Assembly: GCA_900617975.1 (NCBI GenBank)
Contig: UZAE01013189.1
Location: 1 to 25,516 of the forward strand
Reading direction: 5' to 3'
Source: Rodentolepis nana
Lineage: Eukaryota; Platyhelminthes; Cestoda; Cyclophyllidea; Hymenolepididae
DNA length: 25,516 bases
Part shown: positions 8,997-19,705 of the stretch, in pieces
Layout of the letters: each line of letters begins with the position of its first letter
Numbering within the stretch: position 1 is the first letter of the stretch
Notes under the pieces: model-generated
Told to the model about the DNA's origin: nothing
Databases searched by the model: none
What the model saw: the letters and a program-made list of their open reading frames with translations, nothing else
Program-made: the position numbers and the translations under genes

Positions 8997-11631
8997 CTGA
9001 AATGTGATGGGAAAAAATATTTAACATATAATTTAATTTCTGTGAGAATAAAGGAGGTAAAATGGCAATTCAAAATGGGCATTCGAATAACGTAAGTTCG
9101 TTTTTCCAACAACAATTCACAAACAAGTAATTACATTTTAAAAACACCTTAGAAAGAAATGAAATTAACATTATAAGCAATTTATTTAATAATATCAAGT
9201 TCACCTATCTTCACTTTTTTATCTCAAAGTCACAAAAATTTCAAATTAAATTTACATTGTATATGTTGTATTTAGTATATTTACAAATAAGTAAAATTGT
9301 CAGCAGAACAAATTAGATCAAATCCACACTTGATATTTATTTCCAAACTAATAGTGAGAAATATACATATATATTTGAAGCTTTTATTGTCAATAAATGC
9401 AAGTTAGAGTTGGCTTTAATAGGTACGGCATGATGATTCACCATGGAATCCTTATTTATTAGAAAAAATAGTTTAAAATAAGTACGATTTCCAAGTCGTT
9501 TATTTAAAATCTTTTTTAAATATAAATATTATCTCAATTAGAATTAACCTTATGAGTCGCAGGGTGAATTAAATAAAATTGATTTGTATATTTTATGTAA
9601 AATCGAAATTTATGAAGTCTCTTTATTATCAACCTCAGTTTCCATTCCATTTTCCCCAATTCAGCAATAATTCGATTTTCGTTTGCTTCTTAAAATAATT
9701 GATGGGATGTAATAATAATAAAATTATCCTAAATGGGCAAGAAATTTATGTTTATGTTCTAGCATTTAGCTTTTTATTGATTGAAATATAAGGGTCATTA
9801 TCTTCATTTCCACGGGTTTTATACATTTTTTTCCCAAAAAATAATATTTTAATTAATTTTGAAATAATTTTTTAAATATTTGATATTTGATTTTTTTAAT
9901 ACCAAATACTTATGAAGAGGTAATTGCGAATTGTCAAGCATGTTATTCAATTATATATGTAAAAATAATGACATGACACTTTGTGATCTTGTAAGAGCAT
10001 CTGCAGCGAGATTACACAATAAACCGCTGAAATTCTGGTAATATATAAAATAATGCAAAAATACTTCTCATATGCGACGCCAAGAAGTACTTAGCGCGTA
10101 ACTAACTTTTTAAAAGAACAGAATTAGTAATTCTTGCATGATATTATGGCATGTAAAATAATAATATTTCATATTTTTGTTAATTACTCCAAGACATTAT
10201 AAGTACCAGATTACATAAATCAGTTAGGTTGATTTGTATCATAAATTTGGCGAAATAGCAATTACGGAAGTAGCTTTCGGTAGTCAATGGATACACCAAA
10301 TGATTCTTACTGTATTCTTTATTTTAGATTTTCTATTAGAGATAGGTAATTATCTTCATGCATTCATATATTAATAACTTGACAATGCTCCCATTCTGAC
10401 TTTATTTTTGAGACCATTTACCTAAACAAATAGCTAGTTTTATTTCAAAACTTTTTTATTTAGTTATTAATTAACGACCTTTGATTTTTAGCTATGAATT
10501 AAATTTTATCGTCATCGCCGTAACTGTGTCTATTTTGAATAGTTGATAATGCAGGCATTATATAACGGATTGCATTTATAATCGATTATTTTTCGAAACA
10601 AAAATAATACCGTTGTCACTTATTTAAACAAAAATTATGCATAATGTCATGGCTTTTGTATTGGCTGACTTGTCTTAGTTGCATATAAATTCACACATTT
10701 TTGGATTCAATAACACTGCAAAATAACAGTATTCGACTTGAGATTACTAAAAAAATGCATATCAAATCTAAGCTCATGTAGATACGTAAAAAAATTTTCG
10801 CAAATAATGCTTTCAGGAAAAATCTTTTATTTGTAAGCTCAATTTAAAATTTATCAGCAGAGAGTCAAAATTAATTGTTCAAAAATACAAAGCAATAACA
10901 TCATTTTGGTACAAGATTTATTTTTTTCATTTGAACAATAAGTAATTTTACGATGAAAGATTTTAAAATCAAAGTTCTTTAAACCATTTGTTCGAGATTA
11001 CAAATTTAATTTTATTTCTAATTCATACTCTACTCTTACGGGGATTTTAAAGCTAAATCTGCCAAATTATTCGATTAAATTTTAACCTAAATTCGTTAAA
11101 TTAAAATTCATATGTTAATTCATGAAGTTCAGGATTTAAGTTTTAATTTACTTAATGCAACTAAAACATTTTTTCTTAAAAGCGAATTCCTGTCTCCTTG
11201 ACGTTTGTTAAAATTGACACAATTCGATGACAGCTTACATTATTTTGACACGAAAAATTGTAACTATTCTCTCACAAATTTTGAAGTGTCATTTACACTG
11301 GGGAATACATTTTTTGGTGATAAATAATTTGCAGATACAAGGGGGCAATGAAGAGCTTTTTAAAAATGAACAAATATGGACAATAATGAAATGAATTCTG
11401 AACCTGTCATGAATATTATATTCAATAAAAATTTTAACTAACTAGCAATTACCGGTGACTAAGGCACCCAATTTCTTTGGATGAGTATAAAAATAGAAAG
11501 CATTATCATTTTATTATCGATTCAATTTAAAATGTTTTCTCTATTTCAGTATAATGCGAAAGAGCATTCTTATAATATGTGCTATCGCCAAAAAAATATT
11601 TGAAACTTTCTCTCTGAACTTGAATGTTTAC
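8997..11631 (-). other. intron 1 of the stomatin-like gene (2635 nt)
   Basis: Bounded by donor GTAAAC after the N-terminal exon (11631 downward) and acceptor TTTCAG at 8997. The interior is very AT-rich, with no coding segment, family retroelement or repeat that I can support. Confidence 0.8.
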
Positions 11632-11761
11632 CTCCATCCATTGACGTTCGCGGATTGACTACAGAATATTTTCGGGACTCCGCCAAAAGACTTCCTTCAC
11701 TGCCCACCATTGAAGAGTCGATGGGGTTGGCAACCCCCTGTTGTTGTGGCGCGTTCATCAT
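11632..11761 (-). CDS. stomatin/MEC-2/podocin-family protein, coding exon 1 (N-terminal tail)
   Basis: 130 nt, 43 codons plus one base, followed by donor GTAAAC. It begins with tandem ATG ATG codons (11761 and 11758). An in-frame TAA lies 24-22 nt upstream, so the coding start is here unless a spliced 5' leader is used; TTTCTACTCAG just before the ATG would be a suitable acceptor for that. The product is a polar, Ser/Gln/Pro-rich cytoplasmic tail of 43 residues, starting MMNAPQQQGVANP and ending NPRTSMDG. It is not conserved in the family, as expected for stomatin N-termini, and is longer than the human tail (about 25). Assignment rests on phase: its single overhanging base completes a Gly codon with exon 2, and all three exons then read 132 codons without a stop. 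MEC-2-like genes often use alternative 5' exons. Confidence 0.82.
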
Positions 11762-12037
11762 GACTGAGTAGAAATGGTAAACTTATAATCCTTTAATAGG
11801 TACTCAATTGACTTCCATAGTGTTTCATTATATGCATATATATATTCCAAATTGGCCACTTAAAGAACAGTTTAGTTCAGTGATAGTGCAGAATAGTAAG
11901 GCAGAAATTGCTCTTGGAGTCGTAGTAGTAGCCAAAGGCGCATAAATACACTCGCGAACACCTCGGTCAAATGGTCATCACGCCCCTATTTTGCAAGGCA
12001 GTTAGTTTGACCAATCAGACTCAGCTTGAAGTAATCA
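11762..12037. promoter_or_regulatory. candidate promoter between divergent gene starts
   Basis: About 276 bp separate the stomatin-like ATG (minus) from a plus-strand ORF start at 12038. On the minus strand a TATATATATGCATATAA stretch lies at about 11830-11845, some 70-85 nt before the ATG, which is suitable for a TATA box with a short leader. A CCAAT sequence lies at 12011-12015. GC content rises from about 11885 onward. No transcription start can be fixed from sequence alone. Confidence 0.3.
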
Positions 12038-12101
12038 ATGCCACCAATGGCAGGACGACATGCGCACAGTTGGTCAATTCAACTTTGGCGGGGGGTGCGA
12101 G
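12038..12101 (+). CDS. possible first coding exon of an unidentified plus-strand gene
   Basis: A GC-richer segment opens with ATG (MPPMAGRHAHSWSIQLWRGVR) and could end at a donor CGAG then GTAGAT, leaving one base over, the phase needed by the candidate exon at 14899. If unspliced, the frame runs on to a TAA at 12236-12238 for 66 residues, including a plausible amphipathic stretch (DTLLDYFNYAHQMQQLL). I recognise no family. The donor is only moderate and phase agreement has a one-in-three chance. The segment could instead be 5' UTR or promoter of the stomatin-like gene. Confidence 0.25.
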
Positions 12102-12109
12102 GTAGATGT

Positions 12110-12131
12110 GTGGATACGCAGGAGTATCCAC
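12110..12131. repeat. perfect 8-bp hairpin
   Basis: GTGGATAC, six-nt loop GCAGGA, then GTATCCAC, within the GC-richer island near the divergent starts. It could form a stem in RNA from either strand. Confidence 0.75.
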
Positions 12132-12238
12132 CTATGGACACCCTTCTTGATTATTTTAATTATGCCCATCAAATGCAGCAGCTACTAATGAATGAGTTCA
12201 GATTAAATACATACTTAGTCATTTGTTTTCTTAAATAA

Positions 12239-14274
12239 ATATGTTCATAAAGCAGAAGATTGCGAGGAAAGAATTAGATAAACTTATTTGCTGACGATGC
12301 TTTCCTTGTTGAATTCATTAGTAAATCAGTTCGTTTAAAATGAAATTTATTTATACCATTTTTCGAAAACACTTCTTGTAGATTTTTTTCGTCTTGAAAG
12401 TGATCTGCTCGAGAACTTAACAAAATTACGGGTTTGGGAAAAAGCAGTTTGGGGTTGTTTATCCATTTTTACCTAGCCTAGTTGTCAACATCAACCTGTC
12501 TAAATTATGTAATCAGTAATAGCTTTTCTAAAACAACATTTAAATTTTTTTACTTTCAAAAATTTTCCAAAATATTATTCAAAATTATGGGAAATTCTTT
12601 TTTCCTCTGGCTGATCGACTTGAAAAATCCTCAAGACACTGCTCTTTATATCTCTGTAATTATTCAAATTTTGATTTATGAACGAACGAATTAAAATTTA
12701 GGAGACGAAAAATTTAGGAAATATATACTATTTGCATTTATCAGCGCACTTTTCGAAAGACAAACTTTGAACAACATTTTCTGTACGAAAGCATTTTTAA
12801 CCCTTATTCATTTCAAGTCAAAAAATTTATAATTCTCAATCTCAAGACAACTTGAATCGTAGGAAGAAGAACTATAGCATGCTTGAATTTGGGCGGCGTT
12901 TTAACAAAGTCTCAATTATTTATAATATTTTGCTAATCATTCCAACCATCACAATTAATTATTCACTATTTGCGTCGCAAACACTGAAAATAAATGGTTA
13001 AAATGAAATTAATTGGATTTTCCGATAGTCAATACTTCCATATTTTAGAAAAGTAAGTATCTATCATTTTTAAAGGAGCAATTGAGTATCTTTCGTTTAA
13101 AAATTTACACTTGCACATGACAAATGTCCTTATCTTGATCATTTATTGCAATAAGGAATAAGTATACCATAACTTTTATCATAGAAATGATGAAAAAATG
13201 ATTTTTTTGACTTAAAAATTGTTTCTAACAATCGATAATTGTTTGGAAAGAATTAATTTTATTGAGCAAATTTTCATATAACGAGTAATAAAAATTTATT
13301 CGAATTTTTAATAAATTTTACCAAGGTAACCTTGATTTAAGTATTGAAATATTCACCATTAATTAATTACGTTTTTTCAGCAATGTTAGATAATAGGTTT
13401 CATTTTTCTCCACCTTCGTCATTTTTTATTCACTGTGTTTTAAAGGTTTAGTAATAGATTTCTAAATATCAAGAATTCAGAGAAAATTTCAACCGACAAA
13501 GAATTAAATGTCCCCACTTATTCTTTGATGTCTGCGATACAACCTTGATGTTGAGATGCCTTTTAAAAGAGATAGCATCAAACATTGTCCAAATACACAA
13601 AAAACAATCTACATATGCATTTGGATTCATGTGAGGTTGCAATAAGCTTTATTCAGGATAAGAAATAAAATTTCCAGAGGTGAAGCAATAAAGAATAACA
13701 GACCTAACAGGAACAATATTCAAAAGGGCCACAATGTGGAGAGGTGGAACTAAACTGCAGTAGTTACGGGCACTAATAAAGGCGATTAATAAAAGAAGGA
13801 GGTTGGCTGGTGGGCTTTGATCAGTAATGTTGATGCGTAGTAATAACGTCAAGGCCAATTGGAAGTGATTTAACGAAACGGTGGGAAATTCAGCTCGACA
13901 AGAACCAAGAATCTCTGTCTTAATCCTACTATGTTGTTACAAATTCAAAAGGGTGCTTTAAAGATGTTTTAGTCGCTGATGAAATATAGACCAAATATCA
14001 TATTCTACTTGCTAGAATGATAATTATAAATCAATCAATTATGTGTGACACCATACTCTGTTATGGCGTATATTAAGCTCAAAGTAAGATTATTTTTATG
14101 ACATATCTGTTATTTCAAGCTCAAATAGAGTAACAACCAATATCTAGTAATCAATAAGCTTGACATACTTTTAAGAAACTACATGAGTAGTGAGTAGGGT
14201 GCAAGTTTAAACTTACTAATAGATGTGAAGCATATATGAAGTTGATTCAATAATTCAAGATTGATCCTTTTTTT
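12239..14274. other. intergenic or intronic stretch without supported gene
   Basis: Mostly AT-rich. A GC-richer island at about 13640-13880 has a 69-aa minus-strand ORF rich in Leu/Ile (13649-13858). On the plus strand the same island has an acceptor-like TTTCCAG followed by 24 open polar codons. Neither is recognisable. If any processed transcript exists there, its strand is undecided; AATAAA occurs on the minus strand just after the ORF. Confidence 0.6.
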
Positions 14275-14462
14275 CAAATGGCAGGCTTTATGATATTTAT
14301 CATTAGCCCTTAAACTTTGACTTCAGCTTTCCCCATGGGTGGAGGGGGGGGGGGTACATATATAGCAGTTCATTAGCTGTCTTCTAGCTTCCCAGTATCT
14401 CTGAATTTCCGTCGTTGTCTTTAGGGCTGGACACCGAATCAGGTGGGTCTTCTCCAGTTTGA
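14275..14462 (-). mobile_element. 5'-truncated copy of the ribozyme-LINE (3' end only)
   Basis: Read on the minus strand this matches the last ~190 bp of the 5524-7881 element: EKTHLIRCPALKTTTE, then RYWEARRQLMNCY, a C-rich run (G11 on the plus strand at 14344-14354), and the 3' UTR CTAATGATAAATATCA then AAAGCCTGCC. The reading frame through this piece is open up to the C-rich run. Both the ribozyme head and the endonuclease are absent, as expected from incomplete target-primed reverse transcription. The right limit is uncertain by about 20 bp. No convincing target-site duplication was found. Confidence 0.85.
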
Positions 14463-14898
14463 AATTCATATTGTCAAAATGGTATGAAGCAATAACTTGA
14501 TGTTCATTATAACCTAATCAAAGTTTGGGGAACAATCAGAAGCATCTAAAATCATTCAATTAACGTGATCTAGGAAGGGTGATTAAACTCCGAACTGTTA
14601 AGGTCATCCTATCAGCAATTACTGTTACCAGATTAGAACCACTAGAATATATACAGACACTAAATCAGCAAGATAATGGAAGATGAGATAAGGCTTACTA
14701 TCAAATGCCTAAGTAGACCATGAATAGTTATGAAAAAAATATAAAATTTTAACTTTTATATAGATTAAAGCTTGAATCAATTCGAAAAATGTAACACCTT
14801 TTAATTCAAGGTTTTGATCGCTTGTCAGTAACTTTGAATCATTCTCCTGGCAATTACAAACCATTTCTAAGGTTTAAAAAAGACGTTTATTTTCTTAG

Positions 14899-14953
14899 TA
14901 TTCAATATTGAATCAGACGAAACTTGTTTACTATCCGAACAGGAAGTTGGAAG
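14899..14953 (+). CDS. candidate internal exon a of an unidentified plus-strand gene
   Basis: 55 nt between acceptor TTTATTTTCTTAG and donor GGAAG then GTGAGA, both good matches to consensus. In the frame compatible with the following candidates it reads FNIESDETCLLSEQEVG with two bases at the start and two at the end. A second frame is also open (YSILNQTKLVYYPNRKLE) but runs into a stop at the third exon. The peptide is polar and non-repetitive. I recognise no domain. Support is splice signals plus phase consistency only. Confidence 0.35.
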
Positions 14954-15374
14954 GTGAGATGAGATTAATAATTTCGGGTTGATGAAAGTGGATGAAATTA
15001 AAATGTGTCTGGGAAACGTTTAGTCTAATTTATGTGATGAAAGGCAAAGAGTCATTTGGTGAAGTGTAAAACTCATTCGGAAGAGAGGTAAAATGTCAAG
15101 AGCTGTCATATTCAATTATTTAATTACCAAAAATTTTATATTTTTATGATATTTTAGCAAAAAAGTGATGAAGTGAAAGAAAGGTAAAATGCATTCCTTT
15201 CCCGTCAACACAAATTTATCATAATGCGAGTCTTTTGTACTAGTTGATGAAAATCATGCACACCAGATAAAATTAGCTCTTAGCAGAAATCATTAAATTG
15301 CGACGTATGATTAGATGTATTTTAAAACTTTAACTATTTCCCTGTCATTTTATCATGGCTAATTTTGTCGTAAG

Positions 15375-15419
15375 ACAAATCACTTGTTATGAAGTTTGTC
15401 ACAATTGCCAAGAAGTCAG
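15375..15419 (+). CDS. candidate internal exon b of an unidentified plus-strand gene
   Basis: 45 nt, a multiple of three, between acceptor TTGTCGTAAG and donor GTCAG then GTAAAG. In the phase inherited from exon a it reads R-QITCYEVCHNCQEV-R, with three Cys in a C-x3-C-x2-C arrangement that could bind a metal or form disulphides. The preceding inferred intron is 421 nt and the following one 160 nt. The acceptor's pyrimidine tract is moderate. No family recognised. Confidence 0.33.
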
Positions 15420-15579
15420 GTAAAGGCTAAATTAGAATCGATTATTCATGTAATCAGACATTAGTTGATGGAATAAAATATTTAATCTCCACTACTAGTA
15501 ATTGGTGTTCTCCGGAAGTGGATGACTGAGGAAAGTGGACCAATTATTGAACTTTGTAACTGTTTTTTTGGTTTTGCAG

Positions 15580-15635
15580 ACAGGAGGGGGGGCAATTGAT
15601 AGAGAGGTATTGCTCACGTCATGCTACGATCTCTC
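15580..15635 (+). CDS. candidate internal exon c of an unidentified plus-strand gene
   Basis: 56 nt with the best splice signals of the set: acceptor GTTTTTTTGGTTTTGCAG and donor CTCTC then GTGAGTAT. In the phase inherited from exon b it reads QEGGQLIERYCSRHATIS and leaves one base. It can then join either the coding-like segment at 20360 or a second strong acceptor at 15716, where the frame continues HCSCSIIRKNFCSF and stops at 15758-15760. The local GC content is higher than in the flanks. Product unknown. Confidence 0.4.
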
Positions 15636-17936
15636 GTGAGTATAGCCCGAAATTAATAATTCTCTTCTAATGAACCCCCAACAAATCTGCATAAGTATTT
15701 TCACTGATCTTTTCAGACTGCTCATGTAGTATCATTAGGAAGAACTTTTGTTCATTTTAACTTCTCTCATTTTTTAATCTAAGCAGTGAATTCAAGAATG
15801 GTTAAGCCAGGTTACAAAGCTATTCAACTACCAGACAAAAATAATTGAAGTTAAAATACATTGGAAAGAGTTAATGAACGAATTCTCTGCACTTTAGAGG
15901 TTGGCTAGTAATATATGCTTCTACAATTACTCAAATGCACCAAATTAAATATGCTACACAAATACCAGAAAAAATGCATGAATTGGAGTGATAAGCGCCA
16001 ATATATTGATTGACAATATTTGAAATTGTTGTCTGTCAGAAACTGTTGATTGTCAGACAGGTCAATTTTGACAGAGCTGGGAAGAATGCTTATTTTAGTG
16101 ATTCTTATTTGCTCAGAGCACTTTAAAATTGATATCTTCCTTCTAACAGTTCTACTACAGTTTTACTCCTCTCAAAGGTCATTTAATTCTTACCTTTTCA
16201 GAATTTTGCCAATTTTTTCTCGAAAGTGATTAGAGAAGAGATTTAGGTAATGGAATGATGAAGGCCCCATCAAAATAAATTCATTCATAAGTTAGTGCGA
16301 AACAATATGATGTAAGCCATCACTTAAAAATCTAAGACTAGAAGACCGGGAATTGTGATTTTATAGCAGGGGATTAAAATAAGTCGAGCTAAGATATCGA
16401 AATTGGTCTTTTCCTGATGATTTAACATTCATTTTGGCCAAAACTTCTGCTCTCCTATATTCGGATTGGTTTATTTTTTATTATGAGTCAAATATTACTG
16501 GTCATTTGGCATAGTGGAATCGTTTAATTATCATAGGCATGAATTCTAACTAAAATAAAGTTGTAAGGAGGACGTGATATTATTTAATGCCTTCAAATCT
16601 CGCCATTAAAAATTCAAAAAACAGAAAAATATTTTGATTTAATTGGATTTCTTAGCAGTTTTATAAATTAACGGGCATTTTAAATTAATCGATTTGATCT
16701 GTTAAAATAGTATTGTTTTTTAATATACTGTAATGCGTTAAAATATGCCTTGTCTTTATTGATTATTAGGTTGCACATATAAAAAGTGATTAAATGAATT
16801 ACATATATATATATATATATATAAACTCAATTAACAAAATTTTTGAGCATATTTTGACTGTCTAATCCCGCAGAATTAAGTTGCACGCATGTCACTTAAC
16901 AATTATTGCTACATATTAATTCAAAAGTGAGGTTTGCCCTGTGTTTCGAAATGGAAAAAAATACTGTCTGCCAGAATAATAATGACATGATCTCAGTTGA
17001 TACCATTTATCAGATAAATCTTTGAATTTTATAGGCTTGAATTTTTAAATGTTCGTGCGTTTATTTGCATACCCCTGATGGTTTAATCGTATTTTCAATC
17101 TTTAATGTGCATCGTACCATCAAGGTCAAATTTTCGAAATTGTGAGGTCAACGTTAAATTTTTCACCTTGACGACAGCTTTTCATCCATACTAATTTTCA
17201 TTTAACTGAATTCAACTGAATGGAAGCTAAAATTCTCAAATTCTTACTTCACCAATCATGGTTCTCATTTTATGCACAATTCGATCATTACATTTTCAAT
17301 TTCAAGCAAATGCCTAATTTTAACAAATTAATAACTTGTCTTCTTCAGATAAGTTAAATGTGTATCATGGCCAATCGTGTACACTTTATAAGGTAAAAAA
17401 ATGTAAATGATGTTTCCTAAAGCCATTTAGTCTAAACAAGCTTTATTTTATTCTTTTAACAAATTATTTTACGATTTCAATAATTGGAATTTGAACATTC
17501 TCAAAGCTGCATGGATCGAAGTATTACAAACTTTTGATTTGGCAAGCAAGCTCATTGAAATGAACTTATGAAATGCTAAATTTTATTGGGATAGAAAAAT
17601 AGAAATAAACTTTTCTAAACCAGTTTTAAACCACGTAATGTATTTTGAAAAATGGACTGCTTTTAAAAGTTTAATTTCATGCAATACCATTTCAATTACT
17701 GAATGTGGCAAAAATGAAAAAAAGAAGAAAATTTATTTTTGCCATCAGAGTGAGTTTTAAAATGTGATAGAAATTTCAACCAAAATTTTAAACTGAATAA
17801 AGAAACAAAAATTTTGAAAATTTGCCCTTTTATAAGTTCATTTATTTGAAATAATTCATTAAAATTTGATCGAAAATAAGATTGACTTTGCTTAAAAGAA
17901 ATTTAGATCTGTTGTAAGGTTTTGGTATATATATAT
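15636..17936 (+). other. intergenic or intronic stretch without supported gene
   Basis: AT-rich. It contains a strong acceptor at 15714-15716 (GATCTTTTCAG) that may end an 80-nt intron from exon c, and a (TA)n run at 16803-16823. No further coding segment is supported. Confidence 0.6.
16803..16823. repeat. (AT)n microsatellite
   Basis: About 21 nt of uninterrupted AT alternation in intergenic or intronic sequence. Confidence 0.92.
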
Positions 17937-17939
17937 ATA
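17926..17939. repeat. (TA)n microsatellite abutting copy C
   Basis: Seven TA units directly preceding the head of the short retroelement. The element's first bases cannot be separated cleanly from the microsatellite. Confidence 0.9.
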
Positions 17940-18000
17940 GTGTGCGATAGATTTACCTCCACGTGGTGCACCATGGGCAACGTATACTCATACGGCAAGA
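17937..18000 (+). ncRNA. HDV-like ribozyme relic, copy C
   Basis: Retained: P1 mostly (ATAGTGT with GCACCAT, six of seven pairs), P3 (ACC with GGT), L3 TCCACGT, P1.1 (CC with GG), P4 (CGTAT with ATACG), and the J4/2 cytosine at 17996. The 3' strand of P2 is lost (GAACTAC in place of AAGTCTAT), so the fold cannot close and activity is unlikely. Confidence 0.7.
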
Positions 18001-18206
18001 ACTACCATGACCTCACTGTATGTCACAGTCGACAACTTCTACAGTATTCAACTTACCCTACTCTCTTTCATTGTGTCTGTCCCTTTTACAATTGCAAATC
18101 GGTCCAACCTCTTGAACTTTGATGTTTCTCAGCTCTGTGAAGTTCGAAGTCAGCTAAGGGCTAATGATAACTATCAAAATGCTTGCCATTCGAAATAAAT
18201 AAATAG
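17937..18206 (+). mobile_element. short ribozyme-headed non-autonomous retroelement, copy C
   Basis: About 270 bp, the same layout as copies A and E: ribozyme head, degenerate pyrimidine-rich middle, tail GGGCTAATGATAACTATCA then AAATGCTTGCC, and a terminal (AAAT)n-type tail (AAATAAATAAAT). It sits immediately after a (TA)n run. No target-site duplication is recognisable. The 60-odd-residue ORFs across it are incidental. Confidence 0.85.
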
Positions 18207-19373
18207 ATACTCAGTATTCCCAAAATTCAATCCTCATTTTAAAATCAAATACTTTTTATAATAAATCATTCACTAATCCGTGTTGGTAAATGTGAATAAC
18301 CACCAATTTCTCCCCTTTGTATCCAAATTTAATTAACCCATGAGCTGTTACCTTGAACGAAAGCTTTAAACAAATTGTAATTATGAAACAAGTAGCTTTA
18401 AGAAAATAGGCGGAACGAAATGTGTCGTTTTGGGAAGTAGAGAATTCGCATTCTTGTATCTTCACAGATTAACTTTTAAATTCAATTCAGATTAGTGAAT
18501 TGCTATTGTAGTTCAATAAACCCACTTTTACTGCTATTCGGTGCGCCTTGGGCATGGTTGTGCTTTGTACTCAAAGAGCTCAATTTCCTGAGTATAAAAT
18601 AAAAGTGAAATTCCAATTTAATTTATTTGTTACTTACTCTGCCAAGTTACAGTAAATCTAATATCGGTTAAAATAGCTTTCAAGTTCTTTGAAGATCATC
18701 CGTAATTTACTAAATACCAACAAAAATCAGGAAATAAAAATTTTTTTTCATCAAATTCTATTACCAAAGCAATCATGGTGCCAACCTTTCAACCATGTAC
18801 TAAAAAATAACCTTCATTCAAGCAGGAGACTGTAAGTACAATAAATTACTTCATTTTCATATTAGACGAAAAAATAGAGGTCTCATAATTTGCTTTGAAG
18901 TGGAGTGTAAAATTAATTTAATAAGTTCATCAAAATTTTCAGAAATGTTTCATCTTTCCATACAAGAGTGACAATTTTTCTCCTGTAGTTGTGAATATAA
19001 TCCTAGCTCAAATCGACTTTTCACACATAACGTAATTTATTATAAAGGTACCACGTCGTTGATGGAAATGTAACCAAGGGGATATACTTAATGAATTGTA
19101 AAATACATTTGGAAAAGTGGATTTTTGGCCTTATATTTAAGTTAACTATTGATCAAAATTAGTGATCGCATAAGTTTTATTTAATTTCTTAAAACTGTTT
19201 GTCTGCCGCTGATATACCTTTACTGAAATTAAGTGATTAATGTGTTATTCGTAGAATGAAAACATGAAAGAGAGTTTATGCTAGCGGCAGAGTTGATCTA
19301 GTCGATTTAAGCATTAATTCCTGCGATTTTTGTGCATACCTGTTGTAAAATGTAGTCAAATGTCAAATCATTG
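18207..19373. other. intergenic or intronic stretch, nothing recognised
   Basis: AT-rich sequence of about 1.2 kb. The 69-aa minus-strand ORF at 18256-18465 has no family resemblance and ordinary AT-rich composition. I see no repeat or gene. Confidence 0.6.
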
Positions 19374-19380
19374 ATAAAAG
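19374..19380. repeat. left target-site duplication of copy at 19381-19698
   Basis: ATAAAAG recurs at 19699-19705, flush with the ribozyme end of the element. At 7 bp it is short, so chance cannot be excluded. Confidence 0.55.
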
Positions 19381-19698
19381 TCTATATTTATATCAAATGA
19401 CAGGCTTTATGATAGTTATCATTAGATCTTTAGTTGACTTCGGGTTTCACAGACAAAATCACAAAAAGTGGAGATGGGGAACAGAAGAGTAATTCAGAAA
19501 TTTAAAGAGACAAATAGACACAAAGGCAGAGAAAAAGGTCAGGTAAGGTGAGTACCGTGTAAGTGGTGGAATAGGACGGACAGTGAGGTCATGCTAGTTT
19601 GAAGTCATAAGTCGACATCCCAGTTTATAGACTTTTTTACCGAAAGAGTAAACGTTACACTGGGTGCATCACGTGGTGGTTAATCCATCGCGCATCCA
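19381..19698 (-). mobile_element. short ribozyme-headed non-autonomous retroelement, copy D2
   Basis: About 318 bp in minus orientation. On the minus strand it runs from TGGATGCGCGATGG (ribozyme P1) through the pyrimidine-rich middle to the tail CTAATGATAACTATCA, AAGCCTGTC and an AT-rich end. Matching 7-bp flanks (19374-19380 and 19699-19705) suggest its exact limits and place the 5' boundary exactly at the predicted ribozyme cleavage site. Confidence 0.85.
19627..19698 (-). ncRNA. HDV-like ribozyme, copy D2, probably inactive
   Basis: P1 pairs TGGATGC with GCACCCA at six of seven positions, with a T-A pair where other copies have G-T or G-C. P4 and the A-rich J4/2 are visible. Damaging changes: the presumed catalytic C of GGC is T (GGTAAAA), P3 has GAT instead of GGT, L3 begins with A, and the 5' strand of P2 is altered (ATGGATT). 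Confidence 0.72.
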
Positions 19699-19705
19699 AT
19701 AAAAG

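Noticed and set aside
8806..9115. Two overlapping minus-strand ORFs taken as whole genes
   Set aside because: Only the part at 8887-8996 is stomatin-like. The ends read into intron on both sides of canonical splice sites, and the 90-aa ORF is the wrong frame.
13649..13858. 69-aa minus-strand hydrophobic ORF
   Set aside because: It could be mistaken for a membrane peptide, but the opposite strand is also partly open and neither side shows a recognisable family or clear splice structure.
15080..15112. Possible further plus-strand exon ending AGAGAG-GTAAAA
   Set aside because: All three frames contain a stop between the nearest acceptor and that donor.
17922..18198. Two overlapping plus-strand ORFs of 63-66 aa
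   Set aside because: Both are translations of the retroelement copy C, including its ribozyme head.
18150..18206. Hammerhead-ribozyme reading of the tail (CTAATGA followed later by CGAAA)
   Set aside because: The core does not match CUGANGA, the stems do not form around it, and GAAA is not conserved in the other copies.
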